This document shows, in pieces, positions 38,747-47,999 of a stretch of DNA of 64,000 nucleotides. How positions within the stretch are numbered: position 1 is the first letter of the stretch; each line of letters starts with the position of its first letter. The notes under the pieces were generated by a model, which worked only from the letters and a program-made list of their open reading frames with translations, was not told where the DNA came from and made no database searches. The stretch is taken from assembly GCF_002160025.1 (NCBI RefSeq), contig NZ_NFJU01000006.1:1-64000 (forward strand), in the 5' to 3' direction. A program made the translations under genes and the position numbers. The stretch is from Anaeromassilibacillus sp. An200. GTDB lineage: Bacteria; Bacillota; Clostridia; Oscillospirales; Acutalibacteraceae.

Positions 38747-38772
38747 ATGAGCTTTTCCGATAAAAAGCTCAT
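38747..38772. promoter_or_regulatory. 10-bp inverted repeat in the GH85 leader
   Basis: ATGAGCTTTT and AAAAGCTCAT flank a 6-nt loop, about 9 nt upstream of the GH85 ribosome-binding site. It can be a DNA operator or an RNA hairpin controlling access to the ribosome-binding site. No copy was seen in front of the rightward half of the locus. Confidence 0.5.
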
Positions 38773-38880
38773 ATTTCATAAAATTCTTTCCCAATGTTTT
38801 CCATGTTCGTAAAGGCTGCGGTATGTTTCCAAAGGTGTAACCATTTTCTCTGGTTTCCCAACAGAGAAAAACACAAAAGG

Positions 38881-38909
38881 AAGATAACACTAAATCGTAT
38901 TTTTGTCAA
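38881..38909 (-). promoter_or_regulatory. Promoter of the GH85 gene
   Basis: On the minus strand TTGACA and TATCTT are spaced by exactly 17 nt; the start near 38874 leaves a leader of about 150 nt containing the inverted repeat. The remaining part of the gap up to 39085 is AT-rich without further features. Confidence 0.75.
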
Positions 38910-39085
38910 TATATACTATAGCTTTATTTGGAAAAAAGAAAGAGAAAATACGGCCAAGGATATGCATAGATGAAAAAAGATTCAATTTAATGAAATAAAT
39001 GCCTTTTCTATCTCCGGATTTTTTCATGAGATCCAACAGCACAGGCAGGAAAAAACAGGAGGCAATTTTTCGATAAAAATTTGTT

Positions 39086-39925
39086 TTATTCCTGGAAAAC
39101 CGAAAAATCAAAGTCCAGCCCGCCGCCATCCAGAAGGCCCTGTTCCAGCCCGGCGGAAATTTCGTCGTATCCGGCCAGATAGGAGTCACGGAGAAACACA
39201 ATGGGAACCATCTGCTTGTCCTCGGGTACCTCATATTTTTCAAACAGATAACGGATGCGCTCCGGGTTGCTGCCGGTGCGGCTGTTCAGGGAATAAACGG
39301 TCACGGTGCTTTCCGTCCCGTTGATCTCCATGGTTTCGGGCAGCCCGTCCATCACCGGCTTTGTGGTGACGCACTCCGGGCAGGTGGAGCGGTAAAAATA
39401 CAGCACGACAGATTCCCCGGGATCCGCGCTCGGGAAATCGCGGAACAGATCGTCCTCGGGCGCTTTTTCCACGGTGAAGGCAAGCTCGTCCGGCGTGACC
39501 GCCGCCTCTCCCGCGGAGAGGAAGTTTTCACGCAGAGATTTTTCAATCTCTTCCAGGCCGAACAGTTCCTTGCCGTTGATCACCAGCATGGGGAAGCTGG
39601 CCGATTCGGGATCAAGCCCATACTGCTCCATTACACGTTCAAAGCTTTTGCTTCCCTCTGTCTGAAAGACGTTCTGCATTTCCAAAGTATAGGGATAGAG
39701 CTCCCGCACATCGCCGATCTGTTCCTCAAAGATGGAAAGGAAATCCTTTGTGCCGTCACAGGCGCCGCAGGCGGTGTCGTGGAAAAAGTAGAGCGATACG
39801 CTCCGGGGACGATCGTTTTGATTTGCCTCCTTTTCATTCTGTGCGCATGAAGGAAGGAGGAGAAGAAGGAAAAGCAAAAGGACGGCAGCGATCCTTTTGC
39901 CGTGTTGGATAGGGATGCGTTTCAT
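39086..39925 (-). CDS. Lipoprotein with two thioredoxin-like domains
   Basis: This 279-residue exported lipoprotein has a signal peptide with lipobox LPSC (lipidated Cys27). The first thioredoxin-like domain holds CGAC (Cys53-Cys56) after YFFHDTA, and a second one holds CPEC (Cys182-Cys185) after VLYFYRST. Both CxxC sites suggest a surface disulfide reductase or shuttle. It has its own promoter and points in the same direction as GH85, so it may keep secreted enzymes reduced; that link is contextual only. AAAGGAG lies 10 nt upstream of ATG 39925. Confidence 0.82.
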   Translation of the reverse strand: MKRIPIQHGKRIAAVLLLFLLLLLPSCAQNEKEANQNDRPRSVSLYFFHDTACGACDGTKDFLSIFEEQIGDVRELYPYTLEMQNVFQTEGSKSFERVMEQYGLDPESASFPMLVINGKELFGLEEIEKSLRENFLSAGEAAVTPDELAFTVEKAPEDDLFRDFPSADPGESVVLYFYRSTCPECVTTKPVMDGLPETMEINGTESTVTVYSLNSRTGSNPERIRYLFEKYEVPEDKQMVPIVFLRDSYLAGYDEISAGLEQGLLDGGGLDFDFSVFQE

Positions 39926-39978
39926 AGTCTGCGGCTCCTTTCGTTGTTTTCCATAATTTCCATGGTTTTAATGCCTTT

Positions 39979-40007
39979 ATTATAATGATCTGCCGCAAAA
40001 CATACAA
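39979..40007 (-). promoter_or_regulatory. Promoter of the thioredoxin-like lipoprotein gene
   Basis: On the minus strand TTGTAT and TATAAT are spaced by 17 nt. The 39926-40431 gap otherwise holds the plus-strand terminator at 40112-40138 and very AT-rich DNA without a convincing gene. Confidence 0.7.
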
Positions 40008-40111
40008 TGTGTTTTGTTTGGATTCTTTCTATTTCATACGATCGTAACAAATGGATCCCTAAAAAATGGAACGACTGGATCTTTTCTCTTGCTTTTCGAT
40101 ACAAAGCGCAG

Positions 40112-40138
40112 AGCAGGCCGCATGGAGCCTGCTTTTTT
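40112..40138 (+). terminator. Orphan plus-strand terminator
   Basis: AGCAGGC and GCCTGCT form a 7-bp stem followed by TTTTTT. No plus-strand gene precedes it, and the regulator gene starts nearly 300 nt later. It therefore ends an unrecognised short RNA or shields the regulator gene. Confidence 0.6.
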
Positions 40139-40431
40139 AGTGTGCTGCAAATTGACAAAAACCATGGAAGAAATACAAAATGTTTTAAAAAAACAGGCCT
40201 TTTGCACAAAGACAGGATGAAATGGAGGACGATCGAAAAAAGTGAAAGTTGCAAAATTTATAAAATAAAATATAATTTTAAGTGCAACAAACGACAAAAT
40301 GCATAAAAGAAAATCTTGTTCCAAACAACGATTTCTTTTGACAAAACATTTGATTGCTATCTTGCTTATATGATATTCTTTTCTCTCAATTTTTTATTCT
40401 TTTTGAAAGAAGCGGGTGAAAGGGCTCGACT

Positions 40432-42765
40432 ATGAGAACACTCGGCGTTCCAAAATTTCCGGGGGAAAAAATGAGAAAACATAACAATCATACAGATACC
40501 AATAAAAAGATCAATTTCAAGCTGGTGCTGCTCTTTATGAAAAGCTACCTGCTTTTGATGATGATTTTTGCCGTTGTGATTTTTCTGGTTCTTTCTTATA
40601 TGAGGCAGCGTCAGATCGATTTTATTACCCAGCGAAACAGCAGCGTGGCCGAGCAGGTGCTCAACAGCTTTGAAGAAAAGGTGCTGGTGATCAAAAAGTT
40701 TTCCCAGCAGATTGCCACCCGGGAATTTTATCAGTTTGCCCGGCTGGATCAGGAAGAGGCCATGCAGAACCAGGATACGCTCCTGCATATCCGATCCTCC
40801 TGTGTGAATTACAGTGTGTTTTCCGAATTCGGAGAATACGCCATCTGTTTCGATAAAAGCGGGGTTGCCTTCGGGTCTTACTCTGTGTGCACCGATATCA
40901 ATCGCTTTTACGGGACGCTGTTCCAGTTCGGGGACATGAGCGCGAACGAGTTTTTCTCCTATAAAAAGCAGCTCCCGGCGGAAAGCTTTCTGCCTTACAG
41001 CACGATGGAGTTTCCGCCGCGCAGCTACGAGGGCATGATCTACTACATCAAGCTTTATCCCTATTCAGACAGCTCGGCATCCCTCTTTTTTGTCCTGCGC
41101 GATACGTATTTGGATCAGCTGTTTGAGCCGATTGAAAACTCCAAAATTATGGTCCGCAACAACCAGGGCGCTGTTTTGTACACCAGAAACTGGTCGGACG
41201 AGGACGCGGAGCGCTACATGTGGGACGGGCAGCTCAATCTGGAGGCCCTTAACCAGGATTATATCCTGACCGTTCAGAAGGGCGTGGGAATCGACTACAT
41301 CTGCATGACCTCGCGGGAGGAGCTGTTCGGAGGCGTCAACAGCCTGTTCCTGCTTCTGTTTGCGATTTTCCTTGTGCTGATTGTGGGGATGGTGGCGATT
41401 ATCGCTGCGATTTCCAGCCACAACAGCGTGTGGGTGCAGAAAATTCTGCTTCACCGCAAGAGCGGATATTCCGAAACAAAAGGCAGCATTTATAAAGAAA
41501 TCAGCGATGCGTTCGATGTGCTCCAGCACGATAACCTGATTTTGCAGGGCGAACGTGACAGCTCGATGGAAATGCTGCGCCGGAATTTCTTCCTGAACCT
41601 GCTTATGGGAAAGGCGAAACAGCCTTATGATTATACACTTCTCGGAAACGGCGCAAGTGCGCGCTGGGAACAGTACGGGCTTGTTATGGCCTCGCTGGAA
41701 TACCGGGCTCCCGATGGAGAGACCCCCGACCTGCAGCTCCTGCGGCGATCGTTTGAGAGCTGGTATCAGGAAGCGGAGGGGAGGATCAGCAGGGAAGGAT
41801 ATGTCGTCTGCCTGGAAACCGGGCGCATGGCGGCCGTTGTAAAGGAGGAGGATCGGATCGACGCTGTGGCGCAGATGCTTTTGGAAAGCGCAGAAGCCGT
41901 CCACATGGAGGATGCTCTGGAGGTCCGCGTCAGCGCGGCGATGCAGGTCATGCGTGTGGAAGAGCTGTATCAGGCGGCACAGGCCGGCTCACGTTTCCTT
42001 GGGCGGGAAAGCTTCCGTCCGGAGAGCAGAGGGCTGTGTTCCCCGTTTGATGCGCAGGAAATCCCGGATACAAGGCTCCGGCCCGCTTCCGAGGAGAAAA
42101 CAAAGGTCCTGTTCACGGCGGCGAAAAGCGGAAACCTGAAGGAAGCCGAGGAGCTTCTGCGGGATATTTTCCAGAAAACCGCGGAGTTTGTCCGCGGGGA
42201 CGAGGAAAAGACAGAGTTTCTGGCCCGTATCAGCCAGCTTCTCCTGCTGCTGGACAGCGGAGAAAGCTTTTCGGAAAAGGATTGGATGGATGCCCTGCGG
42301 CAGATTCCCATGAGCGGCACGATGTTTGCGTGTCTGTATGCTTCCATCCGCCGGATCTGTCTGGAAAACAAAAAGCTGCAAAAGAGCAAAAAGGATACCG
42401 CAAGAGAGGAATTCCGCGAAAAGGTGAGACTGCTGGTGGACGAAGAACTGTCCAATCAGGAGATGAGCCTGAATTACGCTGCGGAGAAGCTGGGCTTTTC
42501 CCACGCCTACTTCTCGTCCCTCTTCAAGGAAAACATGGGAGAGAATTTCTCAGCGTACCTGGAGCGCCTGCGGATGCAGAAGGCCCATGCGCTGGTTCTG
42601 GAGGGGCAGTACACGCTCGATGAGATCGCGGGCATGTGCGGGTATGCAAATTCCAACACGTTCCGCCGGATTTACCGCAAGGTATACGGCGTGACCCCTT
42701 CCATGATGCGAAGCATGAAAAAACAGGAAGAACAGCAGAAAAAAGCAAAAAAGAACGAAGAATAA
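40432..42765 (+). CDS. Membrane-spanning AraC-family regulator with extracellular sensor domain
   Basis: This 777-residue protein has a membrane helix (about 33-57), an extracellular Cache-like domain (about 58-300), a second helix (about 303-327), a cytoplasmic linker and a C-terminal AraC DNA-binding domain (about 665-765) with MSLNYAAEKLGFSHAYFSSL and EIAGMCGYANSNTFRRIY, the two HTH elements. Such regulators bind ligand outside or a binding-protein complex and directly activate sugar ABC operons. It immediately precedes the fucosidase-ABC genes and is divergent from GH85, so it is the likely activator of the locus. The start 40432 has AAAGGG 7 nt upstream; ATG 40471 is an alternative. Confidence 0.92.
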   Translation: MRTLGVPKFPGEKMRKHNNHTDTNKKINFKLVLLFMKSYLLLMMIFAVVIFLVLSYMRQRQIDFITQRNSSVAEQVLNSFEEKVLVIKKFSQQIATREFYQFARLDQEEAMQNQDTLLHIRSSCVNYSVFSEFGEYAICFDKSGVAFGSYSVCTDINRFYGTLFQFGDMSANEFFSYKKQLPAESFLPYSTMEFPPRSYEGMIYYIKLYPYSDSSASLFFVLRDTYLDQLFEPIENSKIMVRNNQGAVLYTRNWSDEDAERYMWDGQLNLEALNQDYILTVQKGVGIDYICMTSREELFGGVNSLFLLLFAIFLVLIVGMVAIIAAISSHNSVWVQKILLHRKSGYSETKGSIYKEISDAFDVLQHDNLILQGERDSSMEMLRRNFFLNLLMGKAKQPYDYTLLGNGASARWEQYGLVMASLEYRAPDGETPDLQLLRRSFESWYQEAEGRISREGYVVCLETGRMAAVVKEEDRIDAVAQMLLESAEAVHMEDALEVRVSAAMQVMRVEELYQAAQAGSRFLGRESFRPESRGLCSPFDAQEIPDTRLRPASEEKTKVLFTAAKSGNLKEAEELLRDIFQKTAEFVRGDEEKTEFLARISQLLLLLDSGESFSEKDWMDALRQIPMSGTMFACLYASIRRICLENKKLQKSKKDTAREEFREKVRLLVDEELSNQEMSLNYAAEKLGFSHAYFSSLFKENMGENFSAYLERLRMQKAHALVLEGQYTLDEIAGMCGYANSNTFRRIYRKVYGVTPSMMRSMKKQEEQQKKAKKNEE

Positions 42766-42836
42766 CCGGATCCGCTTCATGACGCGCGGCAGGCAGTGGG
42801 TGCGGGAACTTTGAACAGAAGGGAAGAACAATCAAT

Positions 42837-44264
42837 ATGGCTCAGAATAAGACGGAGAAAAAGGTCCCGGTTATCGTAGACGGCGTACACGGGTGCTCCG
42901 CCCCCGAAACCTATGTCCCTCCGAAGGAACCCGCCGTGCAGGAGCATCTGAAATGGTTCCGCGGCCTGAAGCTCGGACTCATGATGCACTGGTCTCCCGG
43001 CAGCCAGATGGGCAGCTTTGAGAGCTGGCCGCTGTGCGACGAGGCGGGGGAGTGGTCCCAGGCGGATTTCCGCTGGACGGATCCCGAGGAAGCCAAACAG
43101 CAGTATGAGAACATGAACAAGACCTTTAACCCGGTGAAATTCCGCCCGGACAAGTGGGCGAAGCTGGCCCGGGAATGCGGCTTCAAGTATCTGCTGTTTA
43201 CCACGAAGCATCATGACGGCTTCTGCATGTTCGACACCGACACCACCAATTACAAGGTGACAGCGGAGGATTGCCCCTTCCATACGCACAAATACGCAGA
43301 CATTGTGGGAAATCTGTACGAAGCCTTCCGTAACGAAGGCCTTGCCATCAGCGTCTATTTCTCGAAACCCGACTGGCACAGCGAGTATTACTGGGCGCCC
43401 CAGTTCGGGGAGCACAAAAGCGGCGCGGCCAACTATGACGCGAAGGAGCATCCGGAGGTCTGGGAGAAGTTTGTGCAGTACACGCACCGCCAGATTGAGG
43501 AGCTGACCTCCAAGTACGGCAAGGTGGATGTTCTCTGGCTCGACGGCGGCGTGGTCCGCCCGGACAACAAGCACATGGACATCCGGCTCGGTGAGGTGGT
43601 CGAACGTATCCGTGCCACGACCCAGCCCCATCTGATTGTGTGTGATCGGACAGTCGGCGGCGAGTATGAGAACATCATCACGCCCGAGCAGAGCATCCCC
43701 TCTGCCATGATCCCCGTGCCGTGGGAATCCTGCCTGACGGTGGGCGGCTGCTTCTCCTTCCATTACACGGATCACCCCAAGAGCGCCCGCGAGCTGGTAC
43801 ATACCCTGATCGATGTAGTGGCCAAGGGCGGAAACCTGGCTCTGAACATCACCCCGCAGCCCGACGGTGAGCTGCCCGCTCCCGCGGTGGAAAGCCTGCT
43901 TGGCCTGGGCGAATGGCTCCAGGTGAACGGCGAAGGCATCTATGAGACAGAGGTTTGCGCACCGTATGTGAGCACTGCCCGGCAAGGGCTGGCTTACACA
44001 CAGAAAAACGGAAACATCTATGTGTTTTACCGCTATCAGGAGCGCCAGCATTACCGTCTGCCGCGGTACCTGTTCCTGGAGATTGAAAAGCCAGCGGTGA
44101 AGATCACGCTGCTGCGCAACGGACAGGAGCTTGCGTTTGTGCAGGAGAACGGCAGGGTGAAGATTGACACGGAGCAGATTTCCATGCTGGGAGTCAAGTA
44201 CAGCGACTGCTTCAAGGTAGAATTTGATTCGGCCGCACAGGCCGGGAACGGAGGCGGACAGTGA
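42837..44264 (+). CDS. GH29 alpha-L-fucosidase
   Basis: This 475-residue enzyme has no signal peptide and should remove alpha-linked fucose inside the cell. The barrel shows LKLGLMMHWSPGS, YLLFTTKHHDGFCMFD (the His pair of the substrate pocket), and VLWLDGG, whose Asp (about 236) is the retaining nucleophile. A C-terminal beta domain follows. The acid/base residue is not conserved enough to assign by eye. GGGAAG precedes ATG 42837. Its stop overlaps the GTG start of the first permease, tying it to the importer and suggesting that imported fucosylated oligosaccharides are its substrate. Confidence 0.93.
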   Translation: MAQNKTEKKVPVIVDGVHGCSAPETYVPPKEPAVQEHLKWFRGLKLGLMMHWSPGSQMGSFESWPLCDEAGEWSQADFRWTDPEEAKQQYENMNKTFNPVKFRPDKWAKLARECGFKYLLFTTKHHDGFCMFDTDTTNYKVTAEDCPFHTHKYADIVGNLYEAFRNEGLAISVYFSKPDWHSEYYWAPQFGEHKSGAANYDAKEHPEVWEKFVQYTHRQIEELTSKYGKVDVLWLDGGVVRPDNKHMDIRLGEVVERIRATTQPHLIVCDRTVGGEYENIITPEQSIPSAMIPVPWESCLTVGGCFSFHYTDHPKSARELVHTLIDVVAKGGNLALNITPQPDGELPAPAVESLLGLGEWLQVNGEGIYETEVCAPYVSTARQGLAYTQKNGNIYVFYRYQERQHYRLPRYLFLEIEKPAVKITLLRNGQELAFVQENGRVKIDTEQISMLGVKYSDCFKVEFDSAAQAGNGGGQ

Positions 44265-45208
44265 GCGCGAAAAAAGCGGCAGTTCAACCCCGGAGCACAG
44301 GTCATTTGTGGAAACAAATCAAAAAGCACTGGCAGCTCTACCTGATCTTTGCCCTCCCCTTTGCACTGGTGCTGCTGTTCAGCTATAAGCCGATGTACGG
44401 CATTCTGATTGCTTTTAAGGACTTTGTGGCGACCAAGGGCATTCTGGGAAGCCAGTGGGCGGATCCCTGGTACAAATACTTTGAGATGTTTGTCAAGACC
44501 CAGAACTTCCCCAGACTGATGTGGAATACCGTGACGCTGAGCCTGTACGGCTTGATCGCGGGCTTCCCGATCCCGATCATCCTCGCGATTTCCCTCAACG
44601 AGTGCAGAAACGTCAAGATGAAGAAAACGGTGCAGATGATCACCTATGCTCCCCATTTTATTTCGGTGGTTATCATCGTTTCCATCCTCTCCCTGATGCT
44701 GGCGCCCAAGACAGGCATTGTCAACAACCTGATTGAGGTGCTCGGCGGGGAGCGGATCGACTTCTTCTCAAAGCCCGAGTATTTCAAGAGCCTGTATGTA
44801 TGGTCCGGCGTGTGGCAGGGCATGGGCTTCAGCTCCGTCATCTATATGGCGGCTCTCTCCGGTGTTTCGCCTGCTCTGCATGAGGCGGCCATCCTGGACG
44901 GTGCAAGCAAATTGCAGCGCATCTTCCATGTGGATCTCCCCAGCATTTCGCCCACCATCATCATCACGCTGATCCTCAACGTCGGCAACATTATGAGCGT
45001 GGGCTATGAAAAGGTTCTGCTCATGCAGACCAGCCTGAACATGTCCTCCTCCGACGTGATCTCGACCTATGTATACCGCATCGGTCTGGTGAACGCACAG
45101 TACAGCCTTTCCACGGCGGTGGGTCTGTTCAATTCCATCATCAACATCGCGCTTCTGGTGACAGTCAACTTCATCGCCAGAAAGGTCAGCGAGACGTCGC
45201 TGTGGTAA
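44261..45208 (+). CDS. Sugar ABC transporter permease, LplB type
   Basis: This 315-residue inner-membrane permease has six helices; it belongs to the LplB/PotB-like branch used for complex oligosaccharides. The EAA loop that contacts the ATPase reads EAAILDGASKLQRIFHVDLP (about residues 208-227). The start is GTG 44261, overlapping the fucosidase stop by 4 nt. The partner permease follows 13 nt later. No ATPase is encoded in the locus, as is usual for systems that borrow a shared MsmK-type ATPase. Confidence 0.94.
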   Translation: MSAKKAAVQPRSTGHLWKQIKKHWQLYLIFALPFALVLLFSYKPMYGILIAFKDFVATKGILGSQWADPWYKYFEMFVKTQNFPRLMWNTVTLSLYGLIAGFPIPIILAISLNECRNVKMKKTVQMITYAPHFISVVIIVSILSLMLAPKTGIVNNLIEVLGGERIDFFSKPEYFKSLYVWSGVWQGMGFSSVIYMAALSGVSPALHEAAILDGASKLQRIFHVDLPSISPTIIITLILNVGNIMSVGYEKVLLMQTSLNMSSSDVISTYVYRIGLVNAQYSLSTAVGLFNSIINIALLVTVNFIARKVSETSLW

Positions 45209-45221
45209 GGAGGGAGAAAAC

Positions 45222-46121
45222 ATGTCGGCGAAAGCCATGAAAGTCAAGCGGAGCACGGGGGACAAGGTGTTCGATATTGTCAACTACACCTTCCTCATCT
45301 TTCTGACGCTGATCGTCCTGTACCCGCTCGTATATGTTCTCAGCGCCTCCTTCAGCTCGCCGTATGCCGTGACCAGCGGCCAGGTGTGGCTGTTCCCGAA
45401 GGATGTTTCCCTCGTGGGCTATGAGACGGTGTTCAAGGATCCCAACATTGTCAGCGGCTTTTTCTACGCGGTATACCGGACGGTTCTGGGAACGCTGATC
45501 GGCGTGGTCATGACCATGATGGCCGCTTATCCGCTCTCCGTGCGTGATTTTGCGGGCCGCGGCGTGTTCATGAAGCTGCTGACCTTCACGATGATGTTCG
45601 GCGGCGGCCTGATCCCGAGCTTTTTGAATATCAACGAGCTCGGTCTGTACGGCACCTACTGGGCGCTCGTGATCCCCGGCGCCGTGGGTGTGTACAACGT
45701 CATCGTCACCCGCACGTTTATCCAGAGCACCATCCCCTATGATCTGTATGAGTCTGCCAGTTTGGACGGCTGCTCGGATCTGGGGTATTTCCTCAAGGTG
45801 GTCATCCCGCTTTCCAAGCCGATTCTCGCGGTGCTGACCATGTATGTCGCTGTCGGACACTGGAACGACTACTTCAACGCGATGATTTACCTCAAGTCCG
45901 ACAACTATCCCCTTCAGGTGGTTCTGCGCAACATCATCCTGATGAACCAGATCGATCCGGAAAATATGGCCGACGTGGACACGATGATGAAAATGCAGGG
46001 CCTCGCGGAGCTGCTCAAGTATTCTCTGATTGTAATTTCCAGCGTTCCCATGCTGATTCTGTATCCCTTCATCCAGAAGCACTTTGTCAAGGGCGTTATG
46101 ATCGGCGCCATCAAGGGCTGA
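45222..46121 (+). CDS. Sugar ABC transporter permease, LplC/YtcP type
   Basis: This 299-residue six-helix permease has an EAA loop ESASLDGCSDLGYFLKVVIP (about residues 180-199), preceded by the LPFR-like region IPYDLY. It is the second half of the heterodimeric permease with the LplB-like protein. Start ATG 45222 has AAGGAGGG upstream. The lipoprotein binding protein follows after about 70 nt. Confidence 0.94.
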   Translation: MSAKAMKVKRSTGDKVFDIVNYTFLIFLTLIVLYPLVYVLSASFSSPYAVTSGQVWLFPKDVSLVGYETVFKDPNIVSGFFYAVYRTVLGTLIGVVMTMMAAYPLSVRDFAGRGVFMKLLTFTMMFGGGLIPSFLNINELGLYGTYWALVIPGAVGVYNVIVTRTFIQSTIPYDLYESASLDGCSDLGYFLKVVIPLSKPILAVLTMYVAVGHWNDYFNAMIYLKSDNYPLQVVLRNIILMNQIDPENMADVDTMMKMQGLAELLKYSLIVISSVPMLILYPFIQKHFVKGVMIGAIKG

Positions 46122-46190
46122 AACAAGGAACCAGCCTGCTCCGGCAGGTTTGCGCGGCACAAGCCGCAAAATGAGAAAAGGAGAAGAATT

Positions 46191-47891
46191 ATGAAGAGAA
46201 GAGTTTCCAAAATGGCAGTCATTCTCAGTCTGGCCATGGCGGCTGGAGTCCTCTCAAGCTGCACGCAGAATACTCCCGGCACAGCGTCCGGCGGAACGGC
46301 CTCCGCAGGCGGATCCGGGGACGGCGGCTCCACGGTGGAGATGAGCGCAAACGGCGAATTCCCCATCGTGAACGAAAAAATGTCGTTTACCATTATGGTT
46401 CCGCAGGAAGCGTACATTCTGGATGTGGAAACCAACGAATTTACCAAGTGGTATGAGGAACAGACCAATATTCATATTGATTGGGAGATCGTTCCCAAGG
46501 AGGCCGTGACGGAGAAGGTCAACCTCTCTCTGAATACCGGCGAATATCCCGACGCGTACCTCGGCTGCAACCTTTCCGAAGCGGATCAGGTGAAATACGG
46601 TTCGCAGGGAATTTTCATCTCGCTCAATGACCTGATTGAAAAGTACAGTGTCGATTTCAAGGCGGCCATGGAGTCCTCCGAGCTTCTGCCGGAAGCCATC
46701 ACCGCTCCGGACGGCAACATTTATTCCCTGCCGCAGATCAACGAGTGCTTCCACTGCTTCTATCCCGCCAAGGTGTATATGAATCAGGAGTGGCTCAAGA
46801 ACGTCGGCAAAGAGGCTCCGACCACGACCGACGAGTTCTACGAGGTGCTCAAGGCCTTTAAGGAGCAGGATGCCAACGGCAACGGCGATCCGAACGACGA
46901 GATCCCCATGATGGGCGCGGACGGCGGCTGGTATACCGATCCTTACAGCTTCCTGCTGAACTCCTTCGTTTACTGGGACGGCGCCAGGGGCTATGCGCTC
47001 AATAACGGCAAGATCGAATTTGTGGCCAACACCGAGGAATTCCGTGAGGGCCTGCGCTACATCAACAAGCTGGTCTCCGAGGGCCTGATCGATCCCGTCT
47101 CCTTCACGCAGAAGGAAGCCCAGGCCAAGATTATCGGCGGCGATCCGGAGAAGGTTACGGTCGGCACAGCCTGCGGCGCGACGTTTGAAAGCATCCTGGG
47201 CGACACCGTGAACGATCCGCTCGAGAGATATACCCAGTATGAGGCGATCAGCCCGCTCAAGGGCCCCAACGGCGTCCAGAACGCTCTCACCGAAGAGGGC
47301 GGCATCTACAGCGGCCGTTTCCTCATCACCAATCAGTGCGAGAATCCGGAAGTCCTGTTCCGCTGGGCGGACGGCGGCTATAAGGCCGAGGTTACACTCC
47401 AGTCTCAGGCAGGCCCCGAGAACGTCGGCTGGAAGAAGCCCGCGGAAGGCACTCTGGGCATCAATGGCAAGCCCGCTCTGTATGAGAAGATCACCTGGAC
47501 CGGCGAATCGGTGCAGAACTATCATCTGGAGAACATCATGCTGGCCAACCGTACCCGCGATTACCGCGACGGCCAGGCTGTTGTCGGCGATGATCCGTAT
47601 CTGACCCAGACCGGCGAGCCCAGAAGATACCGCGACACCGAGACCTATTATGAGCCCTATGCATCCGATATGCAGGTCCCGATCCTGATGTACACGCAGG
47701 AAGAGTCCGATGAGCTCGCTATTATCCAGACCGGCCTGACCGACTTCCTCAAGGAGAACATGGTCGCGTTCATGACGGGCAACAAGAGCCTCGATTCCGA
47801 TTGGGACGCTTATGCCGCTGAGTTCGAGAACCTGAACGTTTCCCGCGCTCTCGAAATCATGCAGACTGCTTACGACCGCCAGTACAAATAA
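46191..47891 (+). CDS. Extracellular oligosaccharide-binding lipoprotein (LplA-like)
   Basis: This 566-residue substrate-binding protein has a lipobox LSSC (Cys24) and a Gly/Ser-rich tether. A large type-I/II solute-binding fold follows, with WYEEQTNIHIDWEIVP near the front and a calcium-binding-like DANGNGDPNDEIP loop at about residues 224-236. The long LplA-type proteins bind complex oligosaccharides. Synteny with the GH85 and GH29 genes suggests host N-glycan fragments. GAGAAG precedes ATG 46191. A strong terminator ends the operon. Confidence 0.93.
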   Translation: MKRRVSKMAVILSLAMAAGVLSSCTQNTPGTASGGTASAGGSGDGGSTVEMSANGEFPIVNEKMSFTIMVPQEAYILDVETNEFTKWYEEQTNIHIDWEIVPKEAVTEKVNLSLNTGEYPDAYLGCNLSEADQVKYGSQGIFISLNDLIEKYSVDFKAAMESSELLPEAITAPDGNIYSLPQINECFHCFYPAKVYMNQEWLKNVGKEAPTTTDEFYEVLKAFKEQDANGNGDPNDEIPMMGADGGWYTDPYSFLLNSFVYWDGARGYALNNGKIEFVANTEEFREGLRYINKLVSEGLIDPVSFTQKEAQAKIIGGDPEKVTVGTACGATFESILGDTVNDPLERYTQYEAISPLKGPNGVQNALTEEGGIYSGRFLITNQCENPEVLFRWADGGYKAEVTLQSQAGPENVGWKKPAEGTLGINGKPALYEKITWTGESVQNYHLENIMLANRTRDYRDGQAVVGDDPYLTQTGEPRRYRDTETYYEPYASDMQVPILMYTQEESDELAIIQTGLTDFLKENMVAFMTGNKSLDSDWDAYAAEFENLNVSRALEIMQTAYDRQYK

Positions 47892-47924
47892 GAGAGATTG
47901 GCTTACCTCCTTACCGAACAAGAG

Positions 47925-47970
47925 AAACGCCCCCCGCGCAGGATCTTCCCAACCTGCGCGGGGGGCGTTT
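47925..47970. terminator. Terminator of the N-glycan import operon
   Basis: AAACGCCCCCCGCGCAGG pairs perfectly with CCTGCGCGGGGGGCGTTT around a 10-nt loop. It lies between the binding-protein gene and the convergent symporter gene and can serve both. Confidence 0.88.
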
Positions 47971-47999
47971 CCCCCATTATATGAAAGCAGAGACGCTTT

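Noticed and set aside
40007-40306. Possible 99-codon gene in the 39.9-40.4 kb gap
   Set aside because: Lys/Asn-rich AT-driven frame without a ribosome-binding site that runs through the hairpin terminator at 40112-40138.
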